Shown here: positions 33,244 to 41,657 of the stretch, one piece after another
Numbering within the stretch: the first letter of the stretch is position 1
Layout of the letters: each line of letters begins with the position of its first letter
Source of the DNA: Hymenobacter monticola
GTDB lineage: Bacteria > Bacteroidota > Bacteroidia > Cytophagales > Hymenobacteraceae
NCBI RefSeq assembly: GCF_022811645.1
Contig: NZ_CP094534.1
Coordinates: 2,170,001 to 2,234,000, forward strand
Length of the DNA: 64,000 nucleotides
Direction of reading: 5' to 3'
Position numbers and translations under genes: made by a program
Notes under the pieces: generated by a model
Seen by the model: only the letters and a program-made list of their open reading frames with translations
What the model was told of the DNA's origin: nothing
Databases searched by the model: none

Positions 33244-34634
33244 CGCCAACCGGCAGCTCCGGCGGCCGACTCGGCCATTTCCTGCCCTACCTGCTGCGCC
33301 GCCGCCTGCGCGCCGTGCTCTGGCCCGCCGACGGCGGCGAGCGCGCCACGGCCCTGCTTCTGCTGGCCCTTATGATGGCCTATGGCGCCGGTTTCGGCAC
33401 GCTGCTCAACCACGCCGATGCGTTGGATGAGTCGCCCGATTTCGTGCCCACCATGCTGGTGGGCCTGAACGCGGCCTGGCTGGTGTCGGCGCTGCTGGTC
33501 GATTTTCTGCCGGCGTTGCGGCCGGTGGCGCGCGTGTTGCCCGAGCACTACCCCGTATCGGCTCGCTGGAACGTGGTGGCTGCTTTTCTGCTCGATTTGA
33601 TAACGCTGCGCCGCCTGCTGGTGGTGGCCACGCTGCTCACGGCACTGGCCGTGGCCTGGCGCCACGCGGCGGTGCCGGGCTTTAGCCTGCTGCTGGTGCT
33701 GGGCGCCACGGTGTTCAGCTTCAACCTGCGGCTGCTGGTGGCACTGCGGCGCTGGCGGCACCCGCTCATGCTGGCCCACTTGGCCAGCCTGGGCCTGATG
33801 CTGTGGTGGCTGGCGCACCCCGAGGCTTCCTACAACCCGCCGCTGGGCGTGGGCATGGCCGTGCTGCCGTGGCTGCTGGGCGCGGGGCAGCTGTACATGC
33901 TGGGGCCCTACTTCAGCGCCCGCTACCTGCCCGATGAGGCGGCACCGGCCGCGGCGCCCACGGCTTCGGGCTCGCTGCTGGCACGCCTCTCGCCCGAGCA
34001 TCGCGCCTACTTCGCCCGCGTATGGTCGTTGCTGCTGATAGGCCTGGTCATAAAAATAGCCTTGCTGGGCATCACGCGCGCCGGCTTGGGCGACGACGAG
34101 CAGCTAAAAGGCCAGTCGTTTTTCTACCTGGGGCTGATGCCGCTGGTGGGCTTCACCTACGCCAATAACAACCTGTTCGGCTTCGTGCGTACGCTGGTAG
34201 CCAACGAAATCCAGCGCCTGGGCCTAACTAAGCGAGTGCTGCATCTATACCTGCGGCTGGTGCTGCCGGTGGTGCTCGTCGACTGCCTGCTCACGGCGGC
34301 GCTGCTGCTGGGGCTTTACCCAAAGGCATTCTGGCCTTACCTGGGGCTGCTACCGCTGGGCGCGGCGGCCCTCACCAGCCTGGGGCTGTGGGGCAGCCTC
34401 TACCAGGCCAAGCACGTGGTGAAGGTGATGCAGTTTGGCAACAACCGCAACGCGAGCACGCTCATGAGCTTTGCCACCCTGGGCACGTCGGCGGCGCTGT
34501 ACTTCCTGCCGTGGTGGTGGGTGCGCATAGCGCTGGCGGCCGTCATCACGGCATCGGCCTACTGGCCCGCGCGGGCCGTGCTGCGCAACGAGGGTAGCTT
34601 GCGCCGCCGCCTGTGGCGTGGCATCGGCGCCTGA
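33222..34634 (+). CDS. ABC-2 type transporter permease (putative)
   Basis: The 470-residue polytopic protein has about ten to twelve hydrophobic helices (for example ATALLLLALMMAYGAGFGTL and LLVVATLLTALAVAW). It has an Arg-rich N-terminal loop (LLRRRLRAVLWPADGGERAT). It overlaps the ATPase gene and so is the likely membrane partner. The sequence is not closely similar to characterised permeases that I recognise. The reading frame begins MADLAALAPTG inside the upstream gene. Confidence 0.75.
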   Translation: MADLAALAPTGSSGGRLGHFLPYLLRRRLRAVLWPADGGERATALLLLALMMAYGAGFGTLLNHADALDESPDFVPTMLVGLNAAWLVSALLVDFLPALRPVARVLPEHYPVSARWNVVAAFLLDLITLRRLLVVATLLTALAVAWRHAAVPGFSLLLVLGATVFSFNLRLLVALRRWRHPLMLAHLASLGLMLWWLAHPEASYNPPLGVGMAVLPWLLGAGQLYMLGPYFSARYLPDEAAPAAAPTASGSLLARLSPEHRAYFARVWSLLLIGLVIKIALLGITRAGLGDDEQLKGQSFFYLGLMPLVGFTYANNNLFGFVRTLVANEIQRLGLTKRVLHLYLRLVLPVVLVDCLLTAALLLGLYPKAFWPYLGLLPLGAAALTSLGLWGSLYQAKHVVKVMQFGNNRNASTLMSFATLGTSAALYFLPWWWVRIALAAVITASAYWPARAVLRNEGSLRRRLWRGIGA

Positions 34635-34678
34635 TTTTTTGGCGACCTTTGCGGGCTCTTATTCTAGATTCAAGCAAG

Positions 34679-35509
34679 ATGGATTTCATTGAACTGACTG
34701 TGGAGGCTCCGCGCGAGCTGGCCGACATTTTGGTGGCCGAGCTGGCCGAAGTAGGCTTCGACACTTTTGAAGACACCGACGAGGGCTTCCGGGCCTACAC
34801 CACCGAAGACATCTTCAACCCCGATGCGGTGGAGGAAATCATCGCCCGCTACTCGGGCATTGGCGACCTCAACCACTCGCACCGCGTCATCACCCGCCAG
34901 AACTGGAACGCCGAGTGGGAGAAGAACTTCCAGCCTCTCATCATTGCCGAGCGGGTGTCGGTGCGGGCGCCATTCCACCCGGAGCCGGCGGGCGTCGACT
35001 ACGACATCGTGATTATGCCGCGCATGTCCTTCGGCACGGGCCACCACGAAACCACGGCCCTGATGATTGAAAACCAGCTGGACATCGACCACAAAGGCCT
35101 GCGCGTGCTCGACATGGGCACCGGCACCGGCATTCTGGCCATCATGGCCGAGATGCTGGGCGCGCGCCAGGTGCTGGCCGTGGATACCGAGCCCTGGACC
35201 GTGGAAAACGCCCGCGACAACGCCGCCGAGAACCAGTGCCACAACATCGAGTGCCGCCTGGGAGGCGTGGAAACGCTGGTCAACGAGGAGCCCTTCGACC
35301 TGATTCTGGCCAACATCAACCGCAACGTGCTGCTGGAGGACATGCACGAGTATGCGCGCCTGCTGCCCAGCGGCCGGCCCATCCTGTTCAGCGGCTTCTA
35401 CGAGGAAGACCTGCCGAAAATTCAGGCCGAGGCCGGCAAGCACGGCCTGCGCTACCAGCGCCACCGCACCCTGCGCAGCTGGGTGTCGGCCATTTTCGAG
35501 AAGGAGTAG
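34679..35509 (+). CDS. prmA: Ribosomal protein L11 methyltransferase
   Basis: PrmA trimethylates ribosomal protein L11 using S-adenosylmethionine. The 276-residue protein begins MDFIELTVEAPRELADILVA and has an N-terminal substrate-binding domain. The methyltransferase core has the SAM motif LRVLDMGTGTGILAIMAEML and the catalytic-region ILANINRN (usual NPPF-like motif replaced by the PrmA form). MSFGTGHHETT is diagnostic of PrmA. I chose the ATG at 34679 because the upstream ATG at 34613 lies inside the permease gene and adds unrelated residues. Confidence 0.95.
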   Translation: MDFIELTVEAPRELADILVAELAEVGFDTFEDTDEGFRAYTTEDIFNPDAVEEIIARYSGIGDLNHSHRVITRQNWNAEWEKNFQPLIIAERVSVRAPFHPEPAGVDYDIVIMPRMSFGTGHHETTALMIENQLDIDHKGLRVLDMGTGTGILAIMAEMLGARQVLAVDTEPWTVENARDNAAENQCHNIECRLGGVETLVNEEPFDLILANINRNVLLEDMHEYARLLPSGRPILFSGFYEEDLPKIQAEAGKHGLRYQRHRTLRSWVSAIFEKE

Positions 35510-35539
35510 CGTGAGGGTAAGGTGAAGGGCCGGGAATGG

Positions 35540-35565
35540 CATCGTTCCCGGCATCGATTGCGCGA
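35540..35565 (+). promoter_or_regulatory. Pectin-locus operator candidate, site A (upstream of PL1)
   Basis: CATCGTTCCCGGCATCGATT followed by GCGCGA ends 132 bases before the PL1 start codon. It matches sites B, C and D with one changed base in the right half (ATCGAT instead of AACGAT) and GCGCGA as in D. Confidence 0.65.
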
Positions 35566-35697
35566 ATAAAACCCCACCTGGCAGCACAGGCCGGGAGGTT
35601 GGGGCGTCATATTTATAGGGGAATTACCGGGCGGTGCGGTCGTGTTGCGACGGTAAGGCCCGGTAATTTTTGCTATTCGACTCCCAATTATTTCGCC

Positions 35698-37455
35698 ATG
35701 ATTTCTTTTTTCCCTCGCTTCTTTTCTTCGCTTCGGATGCGCCGTGGGCTGGGGCTGCTGGCCACGGTGAGCGGCTTGGCCGCCACGGCGCCGGCCCAGG
35801 CCCAGCAGCTGGCTTTCCCGGGCGCGGAAGGCGCCGGCCGCTTCGTGACGGGCGGCCGCGGCCGCGCGGCCCAGCCCACCACGGTGTTTGAGGTAACCAG
35901 CTTGGCCGATACCAATACGCCGGGCACACTGCGCTACGCCTGCAGCCAGTCGGCCACGGCGGCTCCGTTTCGCACCATCGTGTTTCGGGTGTGCGGCACC
36001 ATCCGCCTCACCAACCGGCTGAACATTCCGGCCAACACCACCATTGCCGGCCAAACCGCGCCGGGCGACGGCATCTGCCTGGCCGACCGGCAGGTGCAGG
36101 TGAACGGCAACAACGTAATTATCCGCTTTGTGCGCTTCCGTACCGGCGACCGGTACCCGCAGCAAACCGGCATCGGCATGGTGAACGGCAACGGCGACGA
36201 GGACGCCCTGAGCAGCACCGAGCGCAAGAACATTGTGGTGGACCACTGCACCATGAGCTGGAGCATGGACGAGGCCTTCACTTTCTACGGCGCGGCCACC
36301 GACTCGATGACCCTGCAGTGGAACCTGATTTCGGAGCCGCTGAACTACTCCTACCACTTCGAAACCGGTGACACCGACTACGAGCGCCACGGCTACGGCG
36401 GCATCTGGGGCGGCCGGCGGGCCTCGTTTCACCACAACCTGTTTGCCCACTGCCTGAGCCGCACCCCGCGCTGGAACGGCACCCGCTACGGCGCGGCCAT
36501 CGGCTCCGAGAACTGCGACTTCACCAACAACGTCATCTACAACTGGGGCAACAACAACGTGTACGGCGGCGAGGGCGGCAACTACAACATCGTCAACAAC
36601 TACTACAAGCCGGGGCCTTCCACCACCAGCAACCGCACCCGCACGGTGAACCCCTACAAGCAAACCACCGCGCCCGTGCTGCCCTATGCCCAGATTTACA
36701 TGACCGGCAACTACGTGGATGGCTCGGCGGCCAATACCCGTCGCAACTGGCTGGGGGCCAGCATGCAGGGCGGCACGCTGGCCGATACCGTGCAGTCGAA
36801 AGTTAACACACCGTTCAACGTGGCGCCGCTCACCGTTCAGTCGGCCACCGATGCCTACAACTCGGTGCTGCAAGGGGTGGGTTGCGTGCTGCCCATGCGC
36901 GACGCCGTGGACCAGCGCATCATCAGCGACGTGCAGAACCGCACCGGAGCCATCATCGACGTGCAGGGCGGCTTTCCGGCCAAAACGCTCTTCAGCGTTT
37001 CGCAGGTGGCCTGGCCGGTGCTGAACTGCGGCACTGCTCCGGCCGATTCGGACCACGACGGCATGACCGATGCCTACGAAGCGGCTAATGGCCTCAACCC
37101 CAACAACGCCGCCGACCGCCAAGCCATTGCCGCCAACGGCTACACCAATCTCGAGAACTACCTCAACGGCCTCGTGACCATCATCACGGCCAGCAAGCCC
37201 ACCGGCGCCACCCTCACGCCGCTGCAGCTCTACCCCAACCCCGCCAGCGAACGGTTGACCGTGACGCACCCCCGCGCCACGGCCGCCGCCACGCTCACCG
37301 TCTACAACTTCGTTGGCCAGCGCGTGGCCACGTTCGCGCCCAGCGCCGGCGGCACCGCCACGCCAGTGAGCCTGGCCAATCTGGCCAAGGGCAATTACCT
37401 CGTGGTCTTCACCAATGCTGACGTAAGCCTGACGGCCAAGTGCACCAAGGAGTAG
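35698..37455 (+). CDS. Pectate lyase (polysaccharide lyase family 1) with type IX sorting domain
   Basis: PL1 enzymes cleave polygalacturonate by beta-elimination, leaving unsaturated ends. The 585-residue protein has a signal peptide ending APAQAQ. The right-handed beta-helix region runs from LAFPGAEGAGRFVTGGRGRA to about residue 420, with the calcium/substrate zone DHCTMSWSMDEAF and the catalytic-Arg area HCLSRTPRWNG. The acidic loop DSDHDGMTDAYEAANGLNPN is an EF-hand-like spacer, and a type A sorting domain closes the protein (LQLYPNPASERLTV). The ATG at 35698 fits the signal peptide. It should act at the cell surface in the first step of pectin cleavage. Confidence 0.92.
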   Translation: MISFFPRFFSSLRMRRGLGLLATVSGLAATAPAQAQQLAFPGAEGAGRFVTGGRGRAAQPTTVFEVTSLADTNTPGTLRYACSQSATAAPFRTIVFRVCGTIRLTNRLNIPANTTIAGQTAPGDGICLADRQVQVNGNNVIIRFVRFRTGDRYPQQTGIGMVNGNGDEDALSSTERKNIVVDHCTMSWSMDEAFTFYGAATDSMTLQWNLISEPLNYSYHFETGDTDYERHGYGGIWGGRRASFHHNLFAHCLSRTPRWNGTRYGAAIGSENCDFTNNVIYNWGNNNVYGGEGGNYNIVNNYYKPGPSTTSNRTRTVNPYKQTTAPVLPYAQIYMTGNYVDGSAANTRRNWLGASMQGGTLADTVQSKVNTPFNVAPLTVQSATDAYNSVLQGVGCVLPMRDAVDQRIISDVQNRTGAIIDVQGGFPAKTLFSVSQVAWPVLNCGTAPADSDHDGMTDAYEAANGLNPNNAADRQAIAANGYTNLENYLNGLVTIITASKPTGATLTPLQLYPNPASERLTVTHPRATAAATLTVYNFVGQRVATFAPSAGGTATPVSLANLAKGNYLVVFTNADVSLTAKCTKE

Positions 37456-37458
37456 ATT

Positions 37459-37534
37459 AGAATTAGCGACAGCCAATTGAAAAGGCCCGACTGGTAATCC
37501 GGTCGGGCCTTTTCAATTGGCTGTCGCTAATTCT
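37459..37534. terminator. Very long bidirectional terminator between PL1 and the LacI gene
   Basis: Perfect 33-bp arms surround a 10-base loop (outer part AGAATTAGCGACAGCCAATT, inner AAAAGGCCCGAC, mirrored exactly). The inner GGCCCGAC/GTCGGGCC with adjacent A/T runs ends transcription from both strands. The outer extension makes it longer than needed. Confidence 0.9.
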
Positions 37535-38603
37535 ATCGGCTTGCCACCTTCGCCACCGGGCGCGACGACTCGCGCACCACCAGCGTGGTGGGAAGCTTCA
37601 TGGTATTCGGCCCGGTGCTTTTGCGCTTGCGCTCGATGAGCTCAATGAGGCGCTCGGCGGCGAGCTGGCCGATTTCCTGGGCCGGTTGCGTCACGGTGCT
37701 CAGGGGCGGGTTCAGCAGATGGGCCGACTGCGAGTTGGTGAAGCTGAGCAGGGCCACTTGGTCGGGCACGCCGATGCCGCGCTTTTGCAGAGCGCCCAGG
37801 CAGCCCAGCGCCAGCCGGTCGGAGGCCGTGAAAAACGCATCCGGGGGCGGGGAGAGGGCCAGCAGCTCGTCCACGAGCGGCTGGGCCTCGTCGGGGCCGA
37901 AGGTGCCGTAGCGCACCAGGTTTTCGTCGTAGGGCACGCCGTACTGCTCCAGGGCGGCGCGGTAGCCGGCCAGGCGCTCCTGCGTAATGCTGAGGTAGGG
38001 CGGAATGGTGAGGTGGGCAATGCGTCGCCGCCCAGTCTGCAGCAGGTGGGAAGTGGCGGCGTAGGCCCCGCCAAAGTTGTCGGCCACCACCTGCGTCACG
38101 TCCAGCTCGCCGGCCACCCGGTCGAACAGCACCAGCGGCATGCCCTGGTCGATGAGGGTTTGCAGGTGCTTCACGTCCGAGGTTTCGCTGGAAAGCGACA
38201 GGAGCAGGCCGTCCACGCGGCGCGACACGGCTTGTTGCACGTTGGCCACTTCGCGCTCGTAGCTTTCGTGCGTCTGGAAGATGATGACGTGGTAGCCGCG
38301 GTTGTAGGCAATGGCCTCGATGCCGTTGATGGCCTGCGAAAAGAAGTTGTTCGCAATCTGCGGCACGATGACGGCCAGGGCCTTGCTGCTGCTGCCCTTC
38401 AGGCTGAGGGCAATGGGGTTGGGGCGGTAGTTGAGCCGTTCGGCGTACTCCATCACCAGCCGCTTGGTTTCGGGGCTGATTTCGTAGCTGTCGCGCAGGG
38501 CCCGGGATACTGTCGAGGTCGACAGGTTGAGGGCGTGCGCGATATCCTTGATGGTGACGGGGTCCAAGCGCGTTGAGAAAGGAAGTAAGAAAAACGGCAG
38601 CAT
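37533..38603 (-). CDS. LacI-family transcriptional regulator
   Basis: The protein has an N-terminal LacI helix-turn-helix (VTIKDIAHALNLSTSTVSRA, LRDSYEISPETKRLV) and the hinge segment YRPNPIALSLKGSSSKALAV. A periplasmic-binding-protein-like effector domain follows (IPQIANNFFSQAINGIEAIA, GRRRIAHLTIPPYLSITQER, FFTASDRLALGCLGALQKRG). It is likely the local sensor of a pectin breakdown product and could bind the ATCGTT-n6-AACGAT sites found upstream of four pectin genes. Start: I chose the ATG at 38603, but a TTG at 38567 would give MDPVTIKDIA and is equally plausible. Confidence 0.88.
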   Translation of the reverse strand: MLPFFLLPFSTRLDPVTIKDIAHALNLSTSTVSRALRDSYEISPETKRLVMEYAERLNYRPNPIALSLKGSSSKALAVIVPQIANNFFSQAINGIEAIAYNRGYHVIIFQTHESYEREVANVQQAVSRRVDGLLLSLSSETSDVKHLQTLIDQGMPLVLFDRVAGELDVTQVVADNFGGAYAATSHLLQTGRRRIAHLTIPPYLSITQERLAGYRAALEQYGVPYDENLVRYGTFGPDEAQPLVDELLALSPPPDAFFTASDRLALGCLGALQKRGIGVPDQVALLSFTNSQSAHLLNPPLSTVTQPAQEIGQLAAERLIELIERKRKSTGPNTMKLPTTLVVRESSRPVAKVASR

Positions 38604-38931
38604 TCGGGGCCGCTCACTTAAAGCTAGCGGCTGGACGGCCCGAATAGTTTCATTCGGCAAAAAAGGCGTTGCCTACCGCCCGGCTTCGCCATGGCCGGGG
38701 GCCGCCGCGCACTCCTTCAAAAGGGCTTCATCGGGCCAATCCGGGTACAAGAGTAACGAAATTCTCGCTAAGTCGCGTGGCGTTGGGTTCGCAGAGTCGA
38801 CCAAACCCGCCATTTCATCGCCTGCGGTGGCGCCGTGGGCTTCACGGCGTCGCCATCTTTGTGGTCTAATCTCGCGGGTAGTTCCGGCCCGCCGGCCTAC
38901 CTTTTCCGCTTCCACCGATTCCCTTCTGCTC
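38604..38931. other. Divergent promoter region between the LacI gene and the MG2/plug gene
   Basis: This 328-base non-coding stretch holds a minus-strand box TAGCTTTA (38626-38619) close to TAnnTTTG, just before the LacI gene. On the plus strand it holds CATCTTTG (38854-38861), one base off consensus, before the MG2/plug gene. No copy of the 26-bp pectin motif is present. Confidence 0.45.
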
Positions 38932-41433
38932 ATGCGCTTGCCCAAAGCACTTTTTGCTGCCCTGTTGGCTGGTGGCGCGGCCCTTTCCGCGTTTCGCCCC
39001 CGGCCCACCGACGAAACGCTGATTCAGCGCATCGCGCGCCAGCTGGGCGAATACTACACCACCGCCCGCCAGGAAAAAACCTACCTGCACCTCGACCGCC
39101 CGGTGTACGCCACCGGCGAAACCATCTGGTTCAGCGCCTACGTGGTGGATGCCTCGCGCCACCAGCTCGATTCGCTCAGCTCGGTGCTGCACGTCGATTT
39201 GCTCTCGCCCCAGCGCAAGGTGGTGGCCCGCCGCACCATTCGCCTGCAGGGCGGCCGCGCCGCCGGCGATATCGACATTGCCGACTCGCTCGCGGCCGGC
39301 ACCTACGTGCTGCGCGCCTACACCAACTGGATGCGCAATGCTGGCGAAAACTTTATTTACAGCCGCCGCCTCAACGTGTGGCCTGCCTCGCCCCTGAGCC
39401 CGCCCGACGTACCCACCAGCACCCCCGCCGGCGCGGGCAGCAACGTGCGCCGCGTGGCCAAGCCCGGCCAGCCCGACATCCAGTTCTTTCCCGAAGGGGG
39501 CTACCTCGTGGAAGGCCTGCCCGCCGTGGTGGCCGTGAAAGCAACCGACGCCACCGGCCGCGGCCTGGCCGTGAAAGGCCAGATTCTGAACGCTCAGAAC
39601 GCCGTGGTGGCGCCGGCCTACAGCACCCGCCACGCCGGTATGGGCCGTTTTTCCTTCGTGCCCGGCGCCGGGCAGCGCTACCACGCCCGCTTCACCCTGC
39701 CCGACGGCACAGCCGCCGACTACCCGCTGCCGGCCGTACAGCCCACCGGCTACACCCTGCACGTGGTGGAAAGCCCCGACGACTTTCTGGTGGAGGCCCG
39801 CTACCGGGGCACCGGCACGCCCGGCGCCGTGGTGCTCATGACCGAGGTGCGCGGCGTGGTGGCCTACCCCGGCCCCCGCAACCTCACCGCCGACGCGCCC
39901 GCCAGCTGGCGCATGCCCAAGAAAAACTACCCCAGCGGTATTGTCCACTTCACGCTGTTCGACGGGCAGGGGGCGCCGCAGTGCGAGCGCCTGGCTTTCG
40001 TGCAGAACGGTGCCGGCCCGCTGCGCATCAGCGTGACGCCCGACCAGGCAAGCTACGGGCCCCACGCCCCGGTGCAGCTCAACGTGCGCGTGACCGACGC
40101 GGCTGGCAAGCCCGTGGCCACCAATTTCTCATTGGGCGTGAGCGATGCTGGCCTGACGGCCCTCGACCCGCAGGCCGAAACCATTGCCACCAACCTGCTG
40201 CTCACGTCGGACCTGGTGGGCTACGTCGAAAGCCCCGGCTACTACTTCCGCGAGCCCTCGGCGGCCACCGCCCAGGCCCTCGATGATTTGCTGCTCACCC
40301 AGGGCTGGCGCCGCTTTGTGTGGAAGGAAGTGCTGGCCGGCCAGGGCCCGCCCCAGCACTTCACCCCGGAGCGCGACATCAGCCTAGTGGGCCAGATAGT
40401 GAGTGCCAACGGCAACCGCCCCGTCCCCAACAGCCAGCTCACCTACCTGCAGATGCGCCCCAGCAAGGTGATAACCACCGGTGCCACCGACGCCAACGGC
40501 CGTTTCAGCTTTGCCGGCGTGCCCGTGGCCGATACGGCCGTTATCACGCTGCAGGCGCGGCGCTCCCAGGGCGGTGCCAACGTTCTCATCAAGCCAGATT
40601 TCGGGCCCGACCCCACGGGGGGGCCGCTGCCGCTGCTGCCCCAGCTCTCGGCCGCGCCGGCCGCCGTGTCCACATTCGTGAAGCGCAGCCGCCAGGCCCA
40701 GGCCGCGGAGCTGGACCTGCACCCCGAAAAGGCGATTCGCAACATCAACCTCGGCAACGTGGCCGTGACGGCCAAGCGCGAACCCGTGCCGCGCGACGAC
40801 CCGCGCCGCCTCTACGGCGCCGTCGGCGGCACTGTCATCGACTTTGCCGACATGCCGGCCGCACAGTCGGGCATGAACATTTTGCTGCTGCTGCAGGGCC
40901 GGGTGGCGGGCCTGACCATCACCGGCAATCCGCCCAACGTCAACGTCCAGATTCGGGGCAGCGGCAGCCCGCAGTTCATCCTGGACGGCATGAAGGTAGA
41001 CATCGACGCCATCAGCAACCTGAGTTCGTCGGATGTGCAAGCGGTGGAGGTGTTCAAGGGCGCCGAGGCCGCACTTTTCGGCGGCAGCGGCGGGGCCATT
41101 GCCGTCTACACCAAGCGCGCCGACCCCAACTACAAGGGCAAGGACCTGCCGCCCGCGCCCGGCATCGCCACCGTGAAGCTGCCCGGCTTCTACGCCACCC
41201 GCGAGTTCTACCAGCCCCGCTACAACGCCCTGCTCACCAACCCGCCGGCCGACCCGCGCACCAGCACCCTCTACTGGAACCCCCTGGTGCGCACCAATGC
41301 CAATGGCCAGGCCGAGCTCCATTTCTTCACCGCCGATGGCAGCGGCACCTTCCAAGCCGTTGCCGAGGGCGTAAGCACCGACGGTCAGCCCGCGCTAGGC
41401 AGTTCCAGCAACTTTACGGTGCGCGGAAAATAG
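38932..41433 (+). CDS. Exported MG2/carboxypeptidase-regulatory/TonB-plug domain protein
   Basis: The 833-residue protein has a signal-like N-terminus (LPKALFAALLAGGAALSAFR) and a macroglobulin MG2-like strand region (TYLHLDRPVYATGETIWFSA). Further beta-sandwich domains follow, then a carboxypeptidase-regulatory-like segment near residues 480-530 (GQIVSANGNRPVPNSQLTYL). A TonB-receptor plug-like domain begins near residue 645 (NILLLLQGRVAGLTITGNPP, then VQIRGSGSPQFILDGM). There is no outer-membrane barrel after the plug. The protein ends about 130 residues later. Such plug-without-barrel proteins are common in Bacteroidetes but their role is unclear. Confidence 0.75.
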   Translation: MRLPKALFAALLAGGAALSAFRPRPTDETLIQRIARQLGEYYTTARQEKTYLHLDRPVYATGETIWFSAYVVDASRHQLDSLSSVLHVDLLSPQRKVVARRTIRLQGGRAAGDIDIADSLAAGTYVLRAYTNWMRNAGENFIYSRRLNVWPASPLSPPDVPTSTPAGAGSNVRRVAKPGQPDIQFFPEGGYLVEGLPAVVAVKATDATGRGLAVKGQILNAQNAVVAPAYSTRHAGMGRFSFVPGAGQRYHARFTLPDGTAADYPLPAVQPTGYTLHVVESPDDFLVEARYRGTGTPGAVVLMTEVRGVVAYPGPRNLTADAPASWRMPKKNYPSGIVHFTLFDGQGAPQCERLAFVQNGAGPLRISVTPDQASYGPHAPVQLNVRVTDAAGKPVATNFSLGVSDAGLTALDPQAETIATNLLLTSDLVGYVESPGYYFREPSAATAQALDDLLLTQGWRRFVWKEVLAGQGPPQHFTPERDISLVGQIVSANGNRPVPNSQLTYLQMRPSKVITTGATDANGRFSFAGVPVADTAVITLQARRSQGGANVLIKPDFGPDPTGGPLPLLPQLSAAPAAVSTFVKRSRQAQAAELDLHPEKAIRNINLGNVAVTAKREPVPRDDPRRLYGAVGGTVIDFADMPAAQSGMNILLLLQGRVAGLTITGNPPNVNVQIRGSGSPQFILDGMKVDIDAISNLSSSDVQAVEVFKGAEAALFGGSGGAIAVYTKRADPNYKGKDLPPAPGIATVKLPGFYATREFYQPRYNALLTNPPADPRTSTLYWNPLVRTNANGQAELHFFTADGSGTFQAVAEGVSTDGQPALGSSSNFTVRGK

Positions 41434-41462
41434 GCCAGCCGCGCAGCCGATTATCACTTTAC

Positions 41463-41497
41463 AAAAAGCCCCGCTGTGCGCCACAGCGGGGCTTTTT
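41463..41497 (+). terminator. Terminator after the MG2/plug gene
   Basis: AAAAAGCCCCGCTGTG pairs with CACAGCGGGGCTTTTT around a short loop (GCGC). It would also work on the opposite strand. Confidence 0.88.
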
Positions 41498-41599
41498 AGC
41501 TAATAAGCCGGCTGCTGCTGGTACACGTGCCTGCATGTGGCCTGATTCATCACACCATCGCCACGGCTGGTGGTGAATTCATTCGCTGGGGCTAAACGC

Positions 41600-41633
41600 A
41601 AAAAAGCGCCCCCAGCCGAGCCGGGGGCGCTTT
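41600..41633 (-). terminator. Terminator after the secreted protein gene at 41658-42680
   Basis: On the minus strand AAAGCGCCCCCGGCTC / (loop) / GCTGGGGGCGCTTTTTT forms a GC-rich hairpin ending in six T residues, just beyond the stop codon at 41658. Confidence 0.85.
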
Positions 41634-41657
41634 CCAGAAGCAAGCGTAGCAAAAAAG

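Noticed and set aside
35452..37476. 674-codon minus-strand frame across the PL1 gene
   Set aside because: It is antisense to a pectate lyase with signal peptide and sorting domain, and its own sequence has no family features.
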